DNA of 64,000 nt from an uncultured Bacteroidales bacterium (GTDB taxonomy: Bacteria; Bacteroidota; Bacteroidia; Bacteroidales; UBA932). The translations under genes and the position numbers were made by a program. The stretch covers positions 1 through 64,000 of the forward strand of contig ONEX01000018.1 of NCBI GenBank assembly GCA_900316955.1, given 5' to 3'. This document shows, piece after piece, positions 1 to 8,676 of the stretch (position 1 is its first letter; every line of letters begins with the position of its first letter). The notes under the pieces were generated by a model that saw only the letters and a list, made by a program, of their open reading frames with translations, did no database searches and had not been told where the DNA came from.

Positions 1-52
1 GAATAGCTATTATTTTGATGCCCCAAAAGGGCACGGTTTCTCTCTTTATACA

Positions 53-100
53 AAAAGAAGGTGACCAATCAGTCAACAGACTTTTTAGTCACCTTCTTTT
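53..100. terminator. Intrinsic terminator-like hairpin, perfect 13-bp stem
   Basis: The arm at 53-65 (AAAAGAAGGTGAC) is perfectly complementary to the arm at 88-100. The stem has A/T-rich ends, so it could terminate in either direction. It probably ends a gene lying left of the window. No convincing gene was seen in 1-168. Confidence 0.75.
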
Positions 101-168
101 GCATGAAAAAGCCCGCCAGGTCTCCCTGATTTGTATTCTCCAGCAGGGATCACAAAGTATCCTGATTA

Positions 169-200
169 TTTGCATTTTCAAGAAATTCGTTTTACCTTTG
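169..200 (+). promoter_or_regulatory. Bacteroidetes sigma-ABfr type promoter of the OMP operon
   Basis: A TTTG box at 169-172 is followed after 20 bases by TACCTTTG at 193-200, a near-perfect Bacteroidetes -33/-7 pair. Transcription should begin around 205-208 and give a leader of roughly 110 bases before the ATG at 316. Confidence 0.8.
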
Positions 201-240
201 CCGACATGAAATGCACTGTCATTTCGTGATTTTCTGCAGT

Positions 241-283
241 GCCCTCCGGGTGGAGGGCAAGGGCGAAGCCGTTAAGGCAACCC
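241..283 (+). promoter_or_regulatory. Structured 5' leader of the OMP operon
   Basis: Two adjacent hairpins lie in the leader. GCCCTCC (241-247) pairs with GGAGGGC (252-258). A nested stem follows, with GGG (261-263) pairing CCC (281-283) and GCC (268-270) pairing GGC (276-278). The pairing is seen directly. A regulatory role is inference, and I do not recognise a known riboswitch class. Confidence 0.35.
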
Positions 284-315
284 GAAAGAATCATCTAAAA
301 AACATCAATACAATT

Positions 316-1080
316 ATGCGAAAGTTACTGACTTTGACCGCAGCCCTGATTCTCGGGGCAAGCCTCATGCACGCCCAGGGAGGAGATCCCTACGATCCGT
401 CCGGCAGATGGAACGTTTCCGTCCAGGGCGGCGTTATGGGTTCCCTGAGTGAGAACGCCTTCTCCTACAACGACAATGGCTACCTGGGCAAACTGTACAC
501 CCCCCAGGCCTCTGTCGCCGTGGGCTATGACTTCAACCAGACGTACGGTATCCGCGCTTCTGTCGGTTTCGGCAAGAACATGTCCGCCGGCAACGTGAAG
601 CAGACCGCTGTCCGCAACAACAACGGCTTCTGGCCCTACGGATTCAAGAGCATCAACGCATTCGTGGACTGTGTCATCAACCTCAACGGCCTCAACGTGA
701 CTTCCCGGGCGTTCGCCCCGAAGCTCTACGGCGGTCTCGGCTACGGCCACTCCTTCGGTTTCTGGCGTCCGAGCTACTCCATGATGAACGATGCGGACCT
801 CGTGGAAGCTGCCAAGATGTTCAACTACAAGAAGTTCCATCCCACCCAGAACATCAACGAATCCAATCATGCCCTCGGTTTCCGTTTCGGTTTCATCGCC
901 GAGTATAACATCACCCGCAACCTCGGCATCTTCGCCGACATCTGCGGTGAGGCCTATACCGACAACTACAACGGTCTCGAGCCTTGGACCTGGGACCACG
1001 CCAAGGGCACCGGTTACGCAGGTTTCCCGCTGGACCTCCGCGGCCTCGCTTCCTTCGGCATCCTGCTGCGTTTCAACTAG
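316..1080 (+). CDS. Outer-membrane beta-barrel protein with signal peptide
   Basis: The 254-residue protein starts with a Sec signal peptide (MRKLLTL start, hydrophobic core, cleavage near the Ala-Gln about residue 21). It continues as alternating aromatic and polar strands rich in Gly, Tyr and Asn, and ends in a terminal Phe-Asn, as expected for a small outer-membrane beta-barrel or the N-terminal barrel of an OmpA-like protein. I chose ATG 316 because it places the signal peptide at the N-terminus; the frame is open upstream but that stretch falls in the structured leader. It lies 24 bases before the OmpA-family gene and probably shares its transcript. The specific function is not recognised. 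Confidence 0.8.
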   Translation: MRKLLTLTAALILGASLMHAQGGDPYDPSGRWNVSVQGGVMGSLSENAFSYNDNGYLGKLYTPQASVAVGYDFNQTYGIRASVGFGKNMSAGNVKQTAVRNNNGFWPYGFKSINAFVDCVINLNGLNVTSRAFAPKLYGGLGYGHSFGFWRPSYSMMNDADLVEAAKMFNYKKFHPTQNINESNHALGFRFGFIAEYNITRNLGIFADICGEAYTDNYNGLEPWTWDHAKGTGYAGFPLDLRGLASFGILLRFN

Positions 1081-1104
1081 TCTGATAAAAAACAAAGATA
1101 TCCT

Positions 1105-2106
1105 ATGAAATTCAAATCCATCATCACGCTCGGCCTCGGTTTGGCCATGAGCATCAGCGCTTTTGCCCAGAGCAACAGCAACAACTATTGGTTTGGTGGC
1201 ATCGGCGGAGGCGCCAACCTCGCCTTCGACGGCCAGCAGTACGTGGACCGTCCGAACTCCCACTCCGGTGTCGGTACGGCCCTGGATGTCTACGTAGGTA
1301 AGTGGTTCAACGATTTCGCCGGCTTCCGCGTCGGTTATCAGGGCCTCAGCACCTCCGATCAGTACACGGACTATGGCAAGTATCGTTTCGACTACGGTCA
1401 CGCGGACCTCATGTTCAGCGTCGCCGACTGGTTCATCCCTTATATCCACGCCGGTTACGCCCACATCCAGAAGGGTGGTGTCGCCGGTGGTATCGGCATG
1501 ATGCTGCCGATCCGTCTCACCAAGCGTATCGCCATCGTTCCTGACGTGAAGGCCATGGCTCACAGCAACCGTCTCTTCAACGACGGCCGCGGCAACATCG
1601 CCGGCACCCTCACCGGTACCCTCGGCCTCGCCATCAACATCGGCAGCCGCCCGAAGCAGATCGAGCGCGTCGAGATCCCGGTCGAGGTCATCAAGTACCG
1701 CACCGACACCGTGGTCGTGAAGGAAGTCCGCGTCGACACCGTCTACATCCAGAAGGACATCGACGAAATCAACAAGATCCTCAGCGACATCGTCCTCTTC
1801 GACTTCGACAAGTACGACCTCACTCCGGAAGCCATCCCGGTCCTGAACCAGGTTGCCGACATCCTCAAGCGTCACCCGAAAGCCAACGTCGTCGTGGAAG
1901 GCCACACCGACAGCAAGGGTACCGAGGCTTACAACCAGGTCCTCTCCGAGAACCGTGCGAAGGCGGTCGTGAAGTACCTCGTCGACCAGGGCGTGAACGC
2001 CGGCATGCTCAGCTCTGTGGGCTACGGCAAGAGCCGCCCGATCACGGACAACTCCACGGAGGAAGCCCGTCACAGGAACCGTCGTATCGAGTTCCGCCTG
2101 AAATAA
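1105..2106 (+). CDS. OmpA-family outer-membrane protein with peptidoglycan-binding domain
   Basis: The 333-residue protein has a signal peptide ending near residue 21 (AFAQ), an N-terminal beta-barrel region of roughly 165 residues, a short linker containing valine-rich and charged repeats, and a C-terminal OmpA domain from about residue 225. That domain shows FDFDKYDLTPEA, VVVEGHTDSKG and the terminal RNRRIEF signature, which in this family bind diaminopimelate of peptidoglycan. It should tether the outer membrane to the wall. It is the second gene of the operon beginning at 316 and is followed by two hairpins, the second of which is a terminator. Confidence 0.92.
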   Translation: MKFKSIITLGLGLAMSISAFAQSNSNNYWFGGIGGGANLAFDGQQYVDRPNSHSGVGTALDVYVGKWFNDFAGFRVGYQGLSTSDQYTDYGKYRFDYGHADLMFSVADWFIPYIHAGYAHIQKGGVAGGIGMMLPIRLTKRIAIVPDVKAMAHSNRLFNDGRGNIAGTLTGTLGLAINIGSRPKQIERVEIPVEVIKYRTDTVVVKEVRVDTVYIQKDIDEINKILSDIVLFDFDKYDLTPEAIPVLNQVADILKRHPKANVVVEGHTDSKGTEAYNQVLSENRAKAVVKYLVDQGVNAGMLSSVGYGKSRPITDNSTEEARHRNRRIEFRLK

Positions 2107-2123
2107 CGCAGGATTTCCTGCGT
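2106..2123. repeat. Perfect 8-bp inverted repeat directly after the ompA-like stop codon
   Basis: ACGCAGGA (2106-2113) and TCCTGCGT (2116-2123) form a tight stem with a two-base spacer. There is no T-run, so it is more likely a 3' end stabiliser or pause hairpin than a terminator by itself. Confidence 0.5.
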
Positions 2124-2142
2124 CAGTAATCTGACTTTCAAC

Positions 2143-2183
2143 AAGGTCTTGTCCGGTAAGGAATTATTGGGCAAGACCTTTTG
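2143..2183 (+). terminator. Intrinsic terminator between the OmpA operon and the polysaccharide locus
   Basis: AAGGTCTTGTCC (2143-2154) pairs with GGGCAAGACCTT (2169-2180) apart from one G-T pair, and the sequence continues in T. It ends only 7-10 bases before the first ATG of the 50-kb locus. This suggests that the polysaccharide operon either reads through it or is controlled at it. Confidence 0.75.
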
Positions 2184-2190
2184 AATAAGA

Positions 2191-2877
2191 ATGAAGCCCG
2201 TCCTCGCCAAGATCTGGAGAGACCTGTCCTCCCCTGTCCGGAGAGGATGGGCTTATCTGTCCCTGAAAAGGAAGTTCCACGGTATCGTCCGGTTCGATGG
2301 GAGCAACCAGATCTGGCAAGGCTCCTCTTTCGAAGGGGCGAACAGCCTCGGGAAGCGGACCCGGTTCTCGGGCAGCTTGGGCTACGGCACGTATCTGTGC
2401 GAAGACTGCGTCCTGACCGGCCGCATCGGCAGATTCACGTCCATTGCGGCGGAAGTTCGGAATGCGCAAGGGGTCCATCCCGTTTCCGCGCCTTTCGCAA
2501 CCACCTCTCCCCTGTTCTACTCCCTCCGGAAGCAGGCCATGGTCACGTTTGCCACGGAACAGCGCTTCGACGAGATCAAACCCGGCGTCAGGATCGGCAA
2601 CGACTGCTGGATCGGGGTCCGGGCCTTCTTCGCCGGAGACGTGACCGTGGGCGACGGAGCCGTCGTCCTGGCCGGGGCGGTCGTCACGAAAGACGTTCCG
2701 CCTTACGCCATTGTAGGCGGGGTTCCGGCCCGGGTCATCAAGTACCGTTATGACGAGGAGACCATCGCGTGGCTGCTGAAAGTGCGCTGGTGGGACCGTC
2801 CGGTGGAATGGCTCCGGGAAAACTGGCGGCTGCTGGGCGATTTGGAAGCATTGAAAAAGGCACTGGATGAAGATTAG
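2191..2877 (+). CDS. CatB-type hexapeptide-repeat O-acetyltransferase
   Basis: This 228-residue protein has left-handed beta-helix hexapeptide repeats from about residue 50 to 185. They end in [15 protein letters not shown] and [14 protein letters not shown], the hallmark of xenobiotic/CatB-like acyltransferases that move acetyl from acetyl-CoA to a sugar hydroxyl. The C-terminal WWD..W segment is typical of the family members in capsule loci. It is the first gene of the polysaccharide locus and overlaps the next gene by 11 bases. The acceptor sugar cannot be read from sequence. Confidence 0.85.
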   Translation: MKPVLAKIWRDLSSPVRRGWAYLSLKRKFHGIVRFDGSNQIWQGSSFEGANSLGKRTRFSGSLGYGTYLCEDCVLTGRIGRFTSIAAEVRNAQGVHPVSAPFATTSPLFYSLRKQAMVTFATEQRFDEIKPGVRIGNDCWIGVRAFFAGDVTVGDGAVVLAGAVVTKDVPPYAIVGGVPARVIKYRYDEETIAWLLKVRWWDRPVEWLRENWRLLGDLEALKKALDED

Positions 2878-3709
2878 CGTCATCACCATCAACTGGAACA
2901 ATGCCGCCGGTCTGCGGAAGACCATCGACAGCGTCGCATCCCAAACGGTGCGGCCTTTCGAGTTTATTGTGGTGGACGGCGGATCCACGGACGGCGCGGT
3001 GGAAATGCTCCAAGCCGCCGAAGGAGTCGTAACAGACTGGGTATCAGAGCCGGACAAGGGCATCTACAACGCCATGAACAAGGGCGTCGCCCGCGCCCGC
3101 GGCGACTGGTGCATCTTCATGAACTCCGGGGACAGTTTCTCCGGTCCCACAGTCATCGCCGACCTCGACGCCTCGGGCGCATCGGCCGACATCATCTGCG
3201 GCCATGCGATGATCCAGGAGACGCCGGTCCGCCGGAAGACGCCTCCGTCCGAGATTTCCCTGGATTTCCTGTTCAGCGGTTCCCTGTGCCACCAGAGCGC
3301 GCTGATCCGCACGTCCCTGCTGCGGGAGCATCCCTACGACGAGCGGCTCCGGATCGTTTCCGACCGGAAATTCTTCCTGCAGGCGCTGGTCCTGGACAAC
3401 TGCTCGTACGAGACGGTGGACGTGGACATCGCCGATTACGACATTTCCGGGTTCAGCGCCCAGAACCGGTTCGCTTCCGAGCAGGAATGGGCCGGCGTCC
3501 TGGAATCGATGATCCCCTACCGGATCCGGGTGGACTACGGCCGGCGGGCGGCAGGCGCCCTGTACGGCGACTCCGACTATGAGAAGCTGTTCGCGGAAAT
3601 CGGCCGCAGGAAGTGGCGGAAGCCGGTGTACCGGCTGGTACGCGGCCTGCTGCTGCTCCTGGCTCCCTTTGTCAAGGGGGCGAGGTTCGTGAAAGAATTG
3701 GGCCGATGA
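2867..3709 (+). CDS. Family 2 glycosyltransferase
   Basis: The 280-residue GT-A protein opens with [10 protein letters not shown] and has the nucleotide-binding VVDGGSTDG at residues 35-43. [11 protein letters not shown] follows, and an NSGD motif stands where many GT2s have DxD, a pattern common in WcaA/WcaE-like transferases. The C-terminus is basic and partly hydrophobic and probably membrane-associated. Its stop overlaps the ATG of the acyltransferase gene at 3706 (ATGA). Donor and acceptor are unknown. Confidence 0.88.
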   Translation: MKISVITINWNNAAGLRKTIDSVASQTVRPFEFIVVDGGSTDGAVEMLQAAEGVVTDWVSEPDKGIYNAMNKGVARARGDWCIFMNSGDSFSGPTVIADLDASGASADIICGHAMIQETPVRRKTPPSEISLDFLFSGSLCHQSALIRTSLLREHPYDERLRIVSDRKFFLQALVLDNCSYETVDVDIADYDISGFSAQNRFASEQEWAGVLESMIPYRIRVDYGRRAAGALYGDSDYEKLFAEIGRRKWRKPVYRLVRGLLLLLAPFVKGARFVKELGR

Positions 3710-4728
3710 GCGCGAAGAAAAAAATGCCGGGGATCGAGTTCCTCCGGTTTTTCTTCATGGTCTGGATCTGCCTGATCCACATCTGGAAGCCGTTCAACCT
3801 GTATCACGGGGCGATCGGTGTCGAGTTTTTCTTCCTCGTCTCAGGCTATTTCCTGTTCCAAGGCTACCGGAACAAGCCGGTTTCGGTCCTTTCGTTCGGC
3901 CGGAAACGCTTTGCGCGCCTGTTCCCGGCGTATTTTGTGGGAATCCTGCTCTCCTACGCCATCTTCATCCTCGACTCCGTCCATGACGGAAGCGGAATCG
4001 ACGGAATCCGCCTCGCGGGCGATTTCGTTACGGAAAGCCTCATGATCCAGGACCTGGGCTGGTTCTCCCTCAATCCGGTCAATCCGGTCTCCTGGTACGT
4101 CAGCGTGCTGTTCATCGCCAGCATCCTGCTCTACGCCGCGCTCCGGTTCCAGGAGCGGTTTTCCCTCCTGGTCCTCTTCCCCGCCCTCATCGTCGGCTAT
4201 TATGTCCTGACCGCCAGCCACGGTCTCCAGGTCATGGAAATCTTCGGAGCCGACGCGGCCAATTCCATCGGCCCGGTCTTCCTCCCGCTGGGAAGGGGCC
4301 TTGCCGCGATTTCCGCCGGCATCCTCATCGGGGCCATCCTGGAAAAGGCCGAATTCGGAAAGAAGGGAAGCCTCTGCCTCGACATCCTGTCGGCACTATC
4401 CTTCTGCCTGATCACGGTCTATCTGTTCCTTCCGTACGACAACGACTACCTGATGCTGCTGCCGATGGTGCTCCTGGTTCTGGCCGCCTGCCAGCCCGAT
4501 TCCTGGCTGAACCGGCTCTTCACGCATCCGGTCTGGAGCTTCCTGGGAAGCCTCACTTACGGAATGCTCATGCTGCATATTCCGGTCCGATACCTGGTCA
4601 ATTACGGATACGGGCTCTACCCGCATTTCCGGATGGCCTGGATCCTCGTGTACCTGACGGTCACCATCCTGGCGGCCTGGGGGTTGAACAAGCTGCTGGA
4701 GGCCGTCCGTCCCAAAGTTCAGGGCTGA
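3706..4728 (+). CDS. Acyltransferase family 3 membrane protein (polysaccharide O-acylation)
   Basis: This 340-residue polytopic protein has about ten hydrophobic segments. It begins with the PGIEFLRFFFMVWICLIHIW signature, whose Arg and His are the catalytic-site residues of the acyltransferase-3 (OafA/NolL-like) family. ATG 3706 overlaps the upstream TGA. An open frame extends further upstream, but only in the shadow of the preceding gene. It is one of four AT3 proteins in the locus and is expected to acetylate a lipid-linked or nascent glycan at the inner membrane. Confidence 0.85.
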   Translation: MSAKKKMPGIEFLRFFFMVWICLIHIWKPFNLYHGAIGVEFFFLVSGYFLFQGYRNKPVSVLSFGRKRFARLFPAYFVGILLSYAIFILDSVHDGSGIDGIRLAGDFVTESLMIQDLGWFSLNPVNPVSWYVSVLFIASILLYAALRFQERFSLLVLFPALIVGYYVLTASHGLQVMEIFGADAANSIGPVFLPLGRGLAAISAGILIGAILEKAEFGKKGSLCLDILSALSFCLITVYLFLPYDNDYLMLLPMVLLVLAACQPDSWLNRLFTHPVWSFLGSLTYGMLMLHIPVRYLVNYGYGLYPHFRMAWILVYLTVTILAAWGLNKLLEAVRPKVQG

Positions 4729-6284
4729 TGACGAAAAAGGGAATCAACGCCCTGGTCTGGGGACTCATCCTGCTCTTTGCCGGAAGCATTTTCTGGATCA
4801 ATTTCCACAGCGCTTTCTGGTACGACATGGACATGGCCCTCAACGCCCACGAGGCGAAGATGATGTGGGAGCAGCAGCGGTTGTTCCCGGACGGCTGGGT
4901 TTTCGGCAACCAGTACCAGATCGTCGACACGATCAATGTCGCCGCGCTGTTCTACGGGCTTGTCCATCAGTCCACGCTCGCCCTGGCCCTGGCGTCCTCC
5001 CTGGGCATGCTGCTGATCCTGGCGGCGCTCGCCTGGTGTCTTTCCCCCTTTGTCGACAGAAAGGGGCTGACCATCGGACTGCTTTGCCTCATCGGCGGTA
5101 CCATCTTCGGCTACAGCGCCGCTTCCTACACCAAGGGACTGCAGGTTCTGTACACGATGGGCGCCTATTACGCCTGGTACCTGATCGTTTTCCTGCTCAC
5201 GGCCGGCGTCTGGTTGCGCCTGAAAGAAGGGATGAAGGTCCATTGGAGCGCCTGGATCATCCTGCTGGCGCTGAACTTCGGCATCGGGATGAATTCCCTG
5301 CGGGAAGTGATGATCCTGGGACTCCCCCTCCTCGCGCTGGCTGCAATCATCGTCCTTTTCGAGAAGGAACCAAGCGTCCATTTCATCTTCGCGACGCTGG
5401 TCTTCGTGGCTGAAATGAGCGGTTACCTGGTGATGAAATCCATCCCCGTGCCCACGAGCGCCAACATGAGCGCCATCAGCCTGAATCTGACCGGCGCGAG
5501 TCTCCTGTCCGGCATCCTGAATTCGACCAAGAATCTGCTGCGGATTTCCGGCATCGCGCTCGCCAAGGATGGATGGGCCTATCTCCCGCTGACGATTTGC
5601 GCGACCCTCGTGGCCGCCGCCATCCTGACGTCCATTTACCTGATATTCAAGCGGAAAGACCGGTCCGGGCTAGCCCGGGTCATTCTCCTTTGCGCCCTCA
5701 GCCTGCTGGGCGTCTATGCGGCCGGCTGCCTGTTCTTCAAGACCAGGGACATCTACTTCTTCCTGTATTGGCTCCTCGCGGCGCTATCGGTGGTTTATGT
5801 CGCCGGGAAGCATCCGCTCGTGAAATGGGTGGTGGCCGGCATCGCCTTGCTGAACTATGGCTATCAATTCACCCCCGATTTCGTCGAATACCACCGACAC
5901 GGCCGGGAAATGAAAGCCATCACATCCGAACTGGTCCAGCAGGGATACACGACCCTGTATGGAGATGATTGTACGGTGTTCGCCGCGGCGTCCAAGGACC
6001 GGATCGCAGCTGCGCCGATCCGGCTCAATCCTGTCACCAACAGCGCTTATCCGCTGATTGTGTTCCCCTACAACAAAGACTTGTCTCTCTATGGGGAGGC
6101 CCATCAACGGCAAGGTCTTGTCTGTATCTCCAACTTTTCCATACAATCGGAGACCGACGGCGCCTTACCGCAGGGTTTCAGCGAATTCAGCCCCCTTGCG
6201 TCCCTTCGCTGGGGGAAGCGTCTGATCTGGCTGTATCGGCCGTACAAGCCTTTTATCGAAAGCGTCAACTACCAAGATGAATAA
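4728..6284 (+). CDS. Polytopic membrane protein, GT-C-like
   Basis: The 518-residue protein has about eleven to twelve predicted membrane helices, an early loop carrying FWYDMDMALNAHEAKMMWE, and a C-terminal soluble part (about residue 390 onward). That topology, with an acidic residue cluster in the first periplasmic loop, resembles GT-C glycosyltransferases that use polyprenyl-phosphate sugars. It lies directly before another GT-C-like protein and a GtrB-type transferase (7736), which could supply the donor. I do not recognise a precise family, so the enzymatic role is inference. Confidence 0.6.
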   Translation: MTKKGINALVWGLILLFAGSIFWINFHSAFWYDMDMALNAHEAKMMWEQQRLFPDGWVFGNQYQIVDTINVAALFYGLVHQSTLALALASSLGMLLILAALAWCLSPFVDRKGLTIGLLCLIGGTIFGYSAASYTKGLQVLYTMGAYYAWYLIVFLLTAGVWLRLKEGMKVHWSAWIILLALNFGIGMNSLREVMILGLPLLALAAIIVLFEKEPSVHFIFATLVFVAEMSGYLVMKSIPVPTSANMSAISLNLTGASLLSGILNSTKNLLRISGIALAKDGWAYLPLTICATLVAAAILTSIYLIFKRKDRSGLARVILLCALSLLGVYAAGCLFFKTRDIYFFLYWLLAALSVVYVAGKHPLVKWVVAGIALLNYGYQFTPDFVEYHRHGREMKAITSELVQQGYTTLYGDDCTVFAAASKDRIAAAPIRLNPVTNSAYPLIVFPYNKDLSLYGEAHQRQGLVCISNFSIQSETDGALPQGFSEFSPLASLRWGKRLIWLYRPYKPFIESVNYQDE

Positions 6285-7743
6285 GTATTCCATGTCGCGC
6301 TGGTGGGAAGTGGCCTTCTGCGTGTTGCTCGCAGGCGCATTCTGCCTGTGCTTTTCCATATCCACGTCACCGCTCTACACCCATTACGGGTATGATTCCG
6401 TCATCTTCCAGCTCATCGGCAAATTCTGGGCGGAGGGGCATATCCCCTATGTGGAACTCTGGGACCACAAAGGGCCCTACATCTTTTTCATCAATGCGCT
6501 GGGCTATGGGATGACGGGGAACGCGATCGGCGTCTTCCTCCTGCAAGTCCTTCACCTGGCCGTTACCCTGTTCTTCATTCTCAAAGGGTTCCTGTTGTTC
6601 AGAAAGCCCTTGCAGGCGTGCCTTCTGACGGCTGTTTCCCTGCTCTGGCTCCTCTGTTCCTTCGATGAAGGGAACCTGACGGAAGAGTACATGCTCCCCT
6701 GGATCGCGGCCGTCATCTTCCTGACCCTCCGGTGGACGCAGGAAAAAGGTTTTCCGAGGACTAACGGCTTCAACCCCGCCATCTCGCTCTTTTCCGGGAT
6801 CATCCTCGGGCTCGGACTGATGACCCGGCTCACCAATGCGATCATTCCCTGCGGCATCATGCTGTTCGCCGGCATCCAGATGCTGGTCCGGCAAGAATGG
6901 CGGACGCTCGCCAAGACGGTTCTTCTGTATATCTGCGGTTTTCTCGTTTCGACCCTGCCTTTCATCCTCTACTTTGCGGCGAAGGGCGCCCTGTACGACA
7001 TGTGGTTCGGGACCTTCCTGATGAATTTCTCCTATGCCACCGGGACGGGCGGATTCCACTTCCCGTCCATTGTCCGGAATATCCTCCTTCTTGCCGCGCC
7101 TTTCGTCGGAACCGCCGTTCTATCGGCCTTCCTGACGGTCACCGACAAGGAATTCCGGCCTACGGCCCTCCTTTGGATGCTGGCATCTCTCCCCTACCTC
7201 CTGTGGCTGGTCGCCGGAAAGTGCTTCACGCACTACAACATGGTCGCGTATCCGCTCATTCCTGTCTTGTTCGTTCTGGCGGACAGGATTTCCGCGCGGT
7301 CGCGTATTCCGTGGGAAAAGATTCTTGCAGGGCTGGTCGTCGCCGGCGGTCTCGCGTTCGCTTTCGTGGGTTTCCGCCAGAGCCTGAAAGGATTCGACAA
7401 CAGTTCCTGCCAGGCGGGAATCGACCTGGTCCGGGAACATGTTCCGGAGAATGAACTGACGGCCTTCAATGCCTGGGAATGTCACCCGGCCGTCTATCAG
7501 AAACTGGGGGTCAAACCCTGTTATCCCCATTTCATCGCCCAGGCCTGGCATGCTTCCTTCACCGACATGGTGGCACGCGCCATCCGCACCGAGTGTGAAT
7601 CCTTGCAAGCGGAATGGTTGCTGGTCGTCCCCTACCGGGCTTCGATGATCCAGGACATCCTGGACAAGGAATACACGGTCGTCGCCTCCAGCGGAGACGA
7701 AGACCTGCCCTATCTGCTGTATAAACGGAATGCACATGAATAA
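6277..7743 (+). CDS. GT-C / ArnT-PMT-like membrane glycosyltransferase
   Basis: This 488-residue protein has about ten membrane helices and the first-loop pattern YDSVIFQ...GHIPYVELWDHKGPY. The DxKGP signature is typical of GT39/PMT-2-like proteins that transfer a sugar from polyprenyl phosphate on the periplasmic side. It overlaps the preceding gene by 8 bases and the GtrB-like gene by up to 14, which suggests one donor-making and donor-using cassette. It is a paralogue of the protein at 38939, which carries the matching DSKGP loop. Confidence 0.75.
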   Translation: MNKYSMSRWWEVAFCVLLAGAFCLCFSISTSPLYTHYGYDSVIFQLIGKFWAEGHIPYVELWDHKGPYIFFINALGYGMTGNAIGVFLLQVLHLAVTLFFILKGFLLFRKPLQACLLTAVSLLWLLCSFDEGNLTEEYMLPWIAAVIFLTLRWTQEKGFPRTNGFNPAISLFSGIILGLGLMTRLTNAIIPCGIMLFAGIQMLVRQEWRTLAKTVLLYICGFLVSTLPFILYFAAKGALYDMWFGTFLMNFSYATGTGGFHFPSIVRNILLLAAPFVGTAVLSAFLTVTDKEFRPTALLWMLASLPYLLWLVAGKCFTHYNMVAYPLIPVLFVLADRISARSRIPWEKILAGLVVAGGLAFAFVGFRQSLKGFDNSSCQAGIDLVREHVPENELTAFNAWECHPAVYQKLGVKPCYPHFIAQAWHASFTDMVARAIRTECESLQAEWLLVVPYRASMIQDILDKEYTVVASSGDEDLPYLLYKRNAHE

Positions 7744-8674
7744 GACTGTTACCCTCCTGATTCCCTGCTACAACGAGGAGGAATCCCTGCCGTTGCTGTA
7801 CGACACGCTTGTTCCGATCATGGACGATGCGCGCTATGACTGGGAACTCCTTTTCATCAACGATGGCAGCACGGACCACACCCTCTCCGCCATCCAGGCC
7901 TTGCGGGAAAAAGACCCGCGGATCAGTTATATCGACCTGTCGCGCAATTTCGGCAAAGAGAGAGCCATGCTGGCGGGATTCGATTACGCCCAGGGCGACT
8001 GCGTGGTCATCCTGGACGCCGACTTGCAGGATCCGCCGTCCCTGGTCCCCGAGATGCTGCGGTACTGGGAGGAAGGATACGAGGATGTCTATGCCAAAAG
8101 ACGGTCGCGGGGGAAGGAAGGATGGCTGCGCAAGAAGCTTTCCCTCGCCTACTACAGTCTCCTTCAAAAAACCACGCGTGTGGAGATCCTGCAGAATGTA
8201 GGCGATTTCCGCCTGCTCGACCGCAAATGTATCGAGGCCCTGAAGCAGATCCGGGAAAACGAGCGCTACACGAAAGGAATGTTCTGCTGGATCGGCTTCA
8301 AGAAGAAGGAGATCCTGTTCGACCGCGGCGACCGGGTGGTCGGCAAGTCTTCCTTCAACTTTGCCAGCCTCTTCAATCTGGGAATCGACGGCATCACCTC
8401 CTTTACGACGGCTCCGCTCCGGATGTCCACCATCCTGGGATTCATCATTTCGCTGGGCGCTTTCCTCATGATGATGTTCTTCCTGCTGAAGCGGCTCATC
8501 TTCGGGGATCCGGTCCAAGGTTTCTCCGCCTTGATCGTCGTGATCCTGTTCCTGGGCGGCATCCAACTTCTGTCCCTGGGAATCATCGGGGAGTATATCG
8601 GACGCATCTTCAATGAGACGAAAAACCGGCCGGTCTATCTGGTGAACACCTACCAAGGAAGGGAAAAGAACTGA
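7736..8674 (+). CDS. GtrB/DPM1-type polyprenyl-phosphate glycosyltransferase
   Basis: The protein has an N-terminal GT2 domain (LLIPCYNEEESLPLLYD, FINDGSTD, and DADLQDPP as the metal-binding motif) and two C-terminal membrane helices around residues 230-300. This is the architecture of enzymes that make undecaprenyl-phosphate glucose or similar. I prefer ATG 7736 (312 residues); ATG 7730 two codons upstream is equally in frame. No GtrA flippase gene is adjacent here, unlike the second cassette at 36645-40940. Confidence 0.88.
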   Translation: MNKTVTLLIPCYNEEESLPLLYDTLVPIMDDARYDWELLFINDGSTDHTLSAIQALREKDPRISYIDLSRNFGKERAMLAGFDYAQGDCVVILDADLQDPPSLVPEMLRYWEEGYEDVYAKRRSRGKEGWLRKKLSLAYYSLLQKTTRVEILQNVGDFRLLDRKCIEALKQIRENERYTKGMFCWIGFKKKEILFDRGDRVVGKSSFNFASLFNLGIDGITSFTTAPLRMSTILGFIISLGAFLMMMFFLLKRLIFGDPVQGFSALIVVILFLGGIQLLSLGIIGEYIGRIFNETKNRPVYLVNTYQGREKN

Positions 8675-8676
8675 TT

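Noticed and set aside
15-209. A 64-residue plus-strand frame at the left edge
   Set aside because: It runs through the terminator hairpin (53-100) and the promoter (169-200), so it is not coding.
325-2073. A 582-residue minus-strand open frame opposite the OMP/OmpA genes
   Set aside because: Low-complexity Val/Asp/Glu-rich translation; the plus strand has signal peptides and an OmpA domain.
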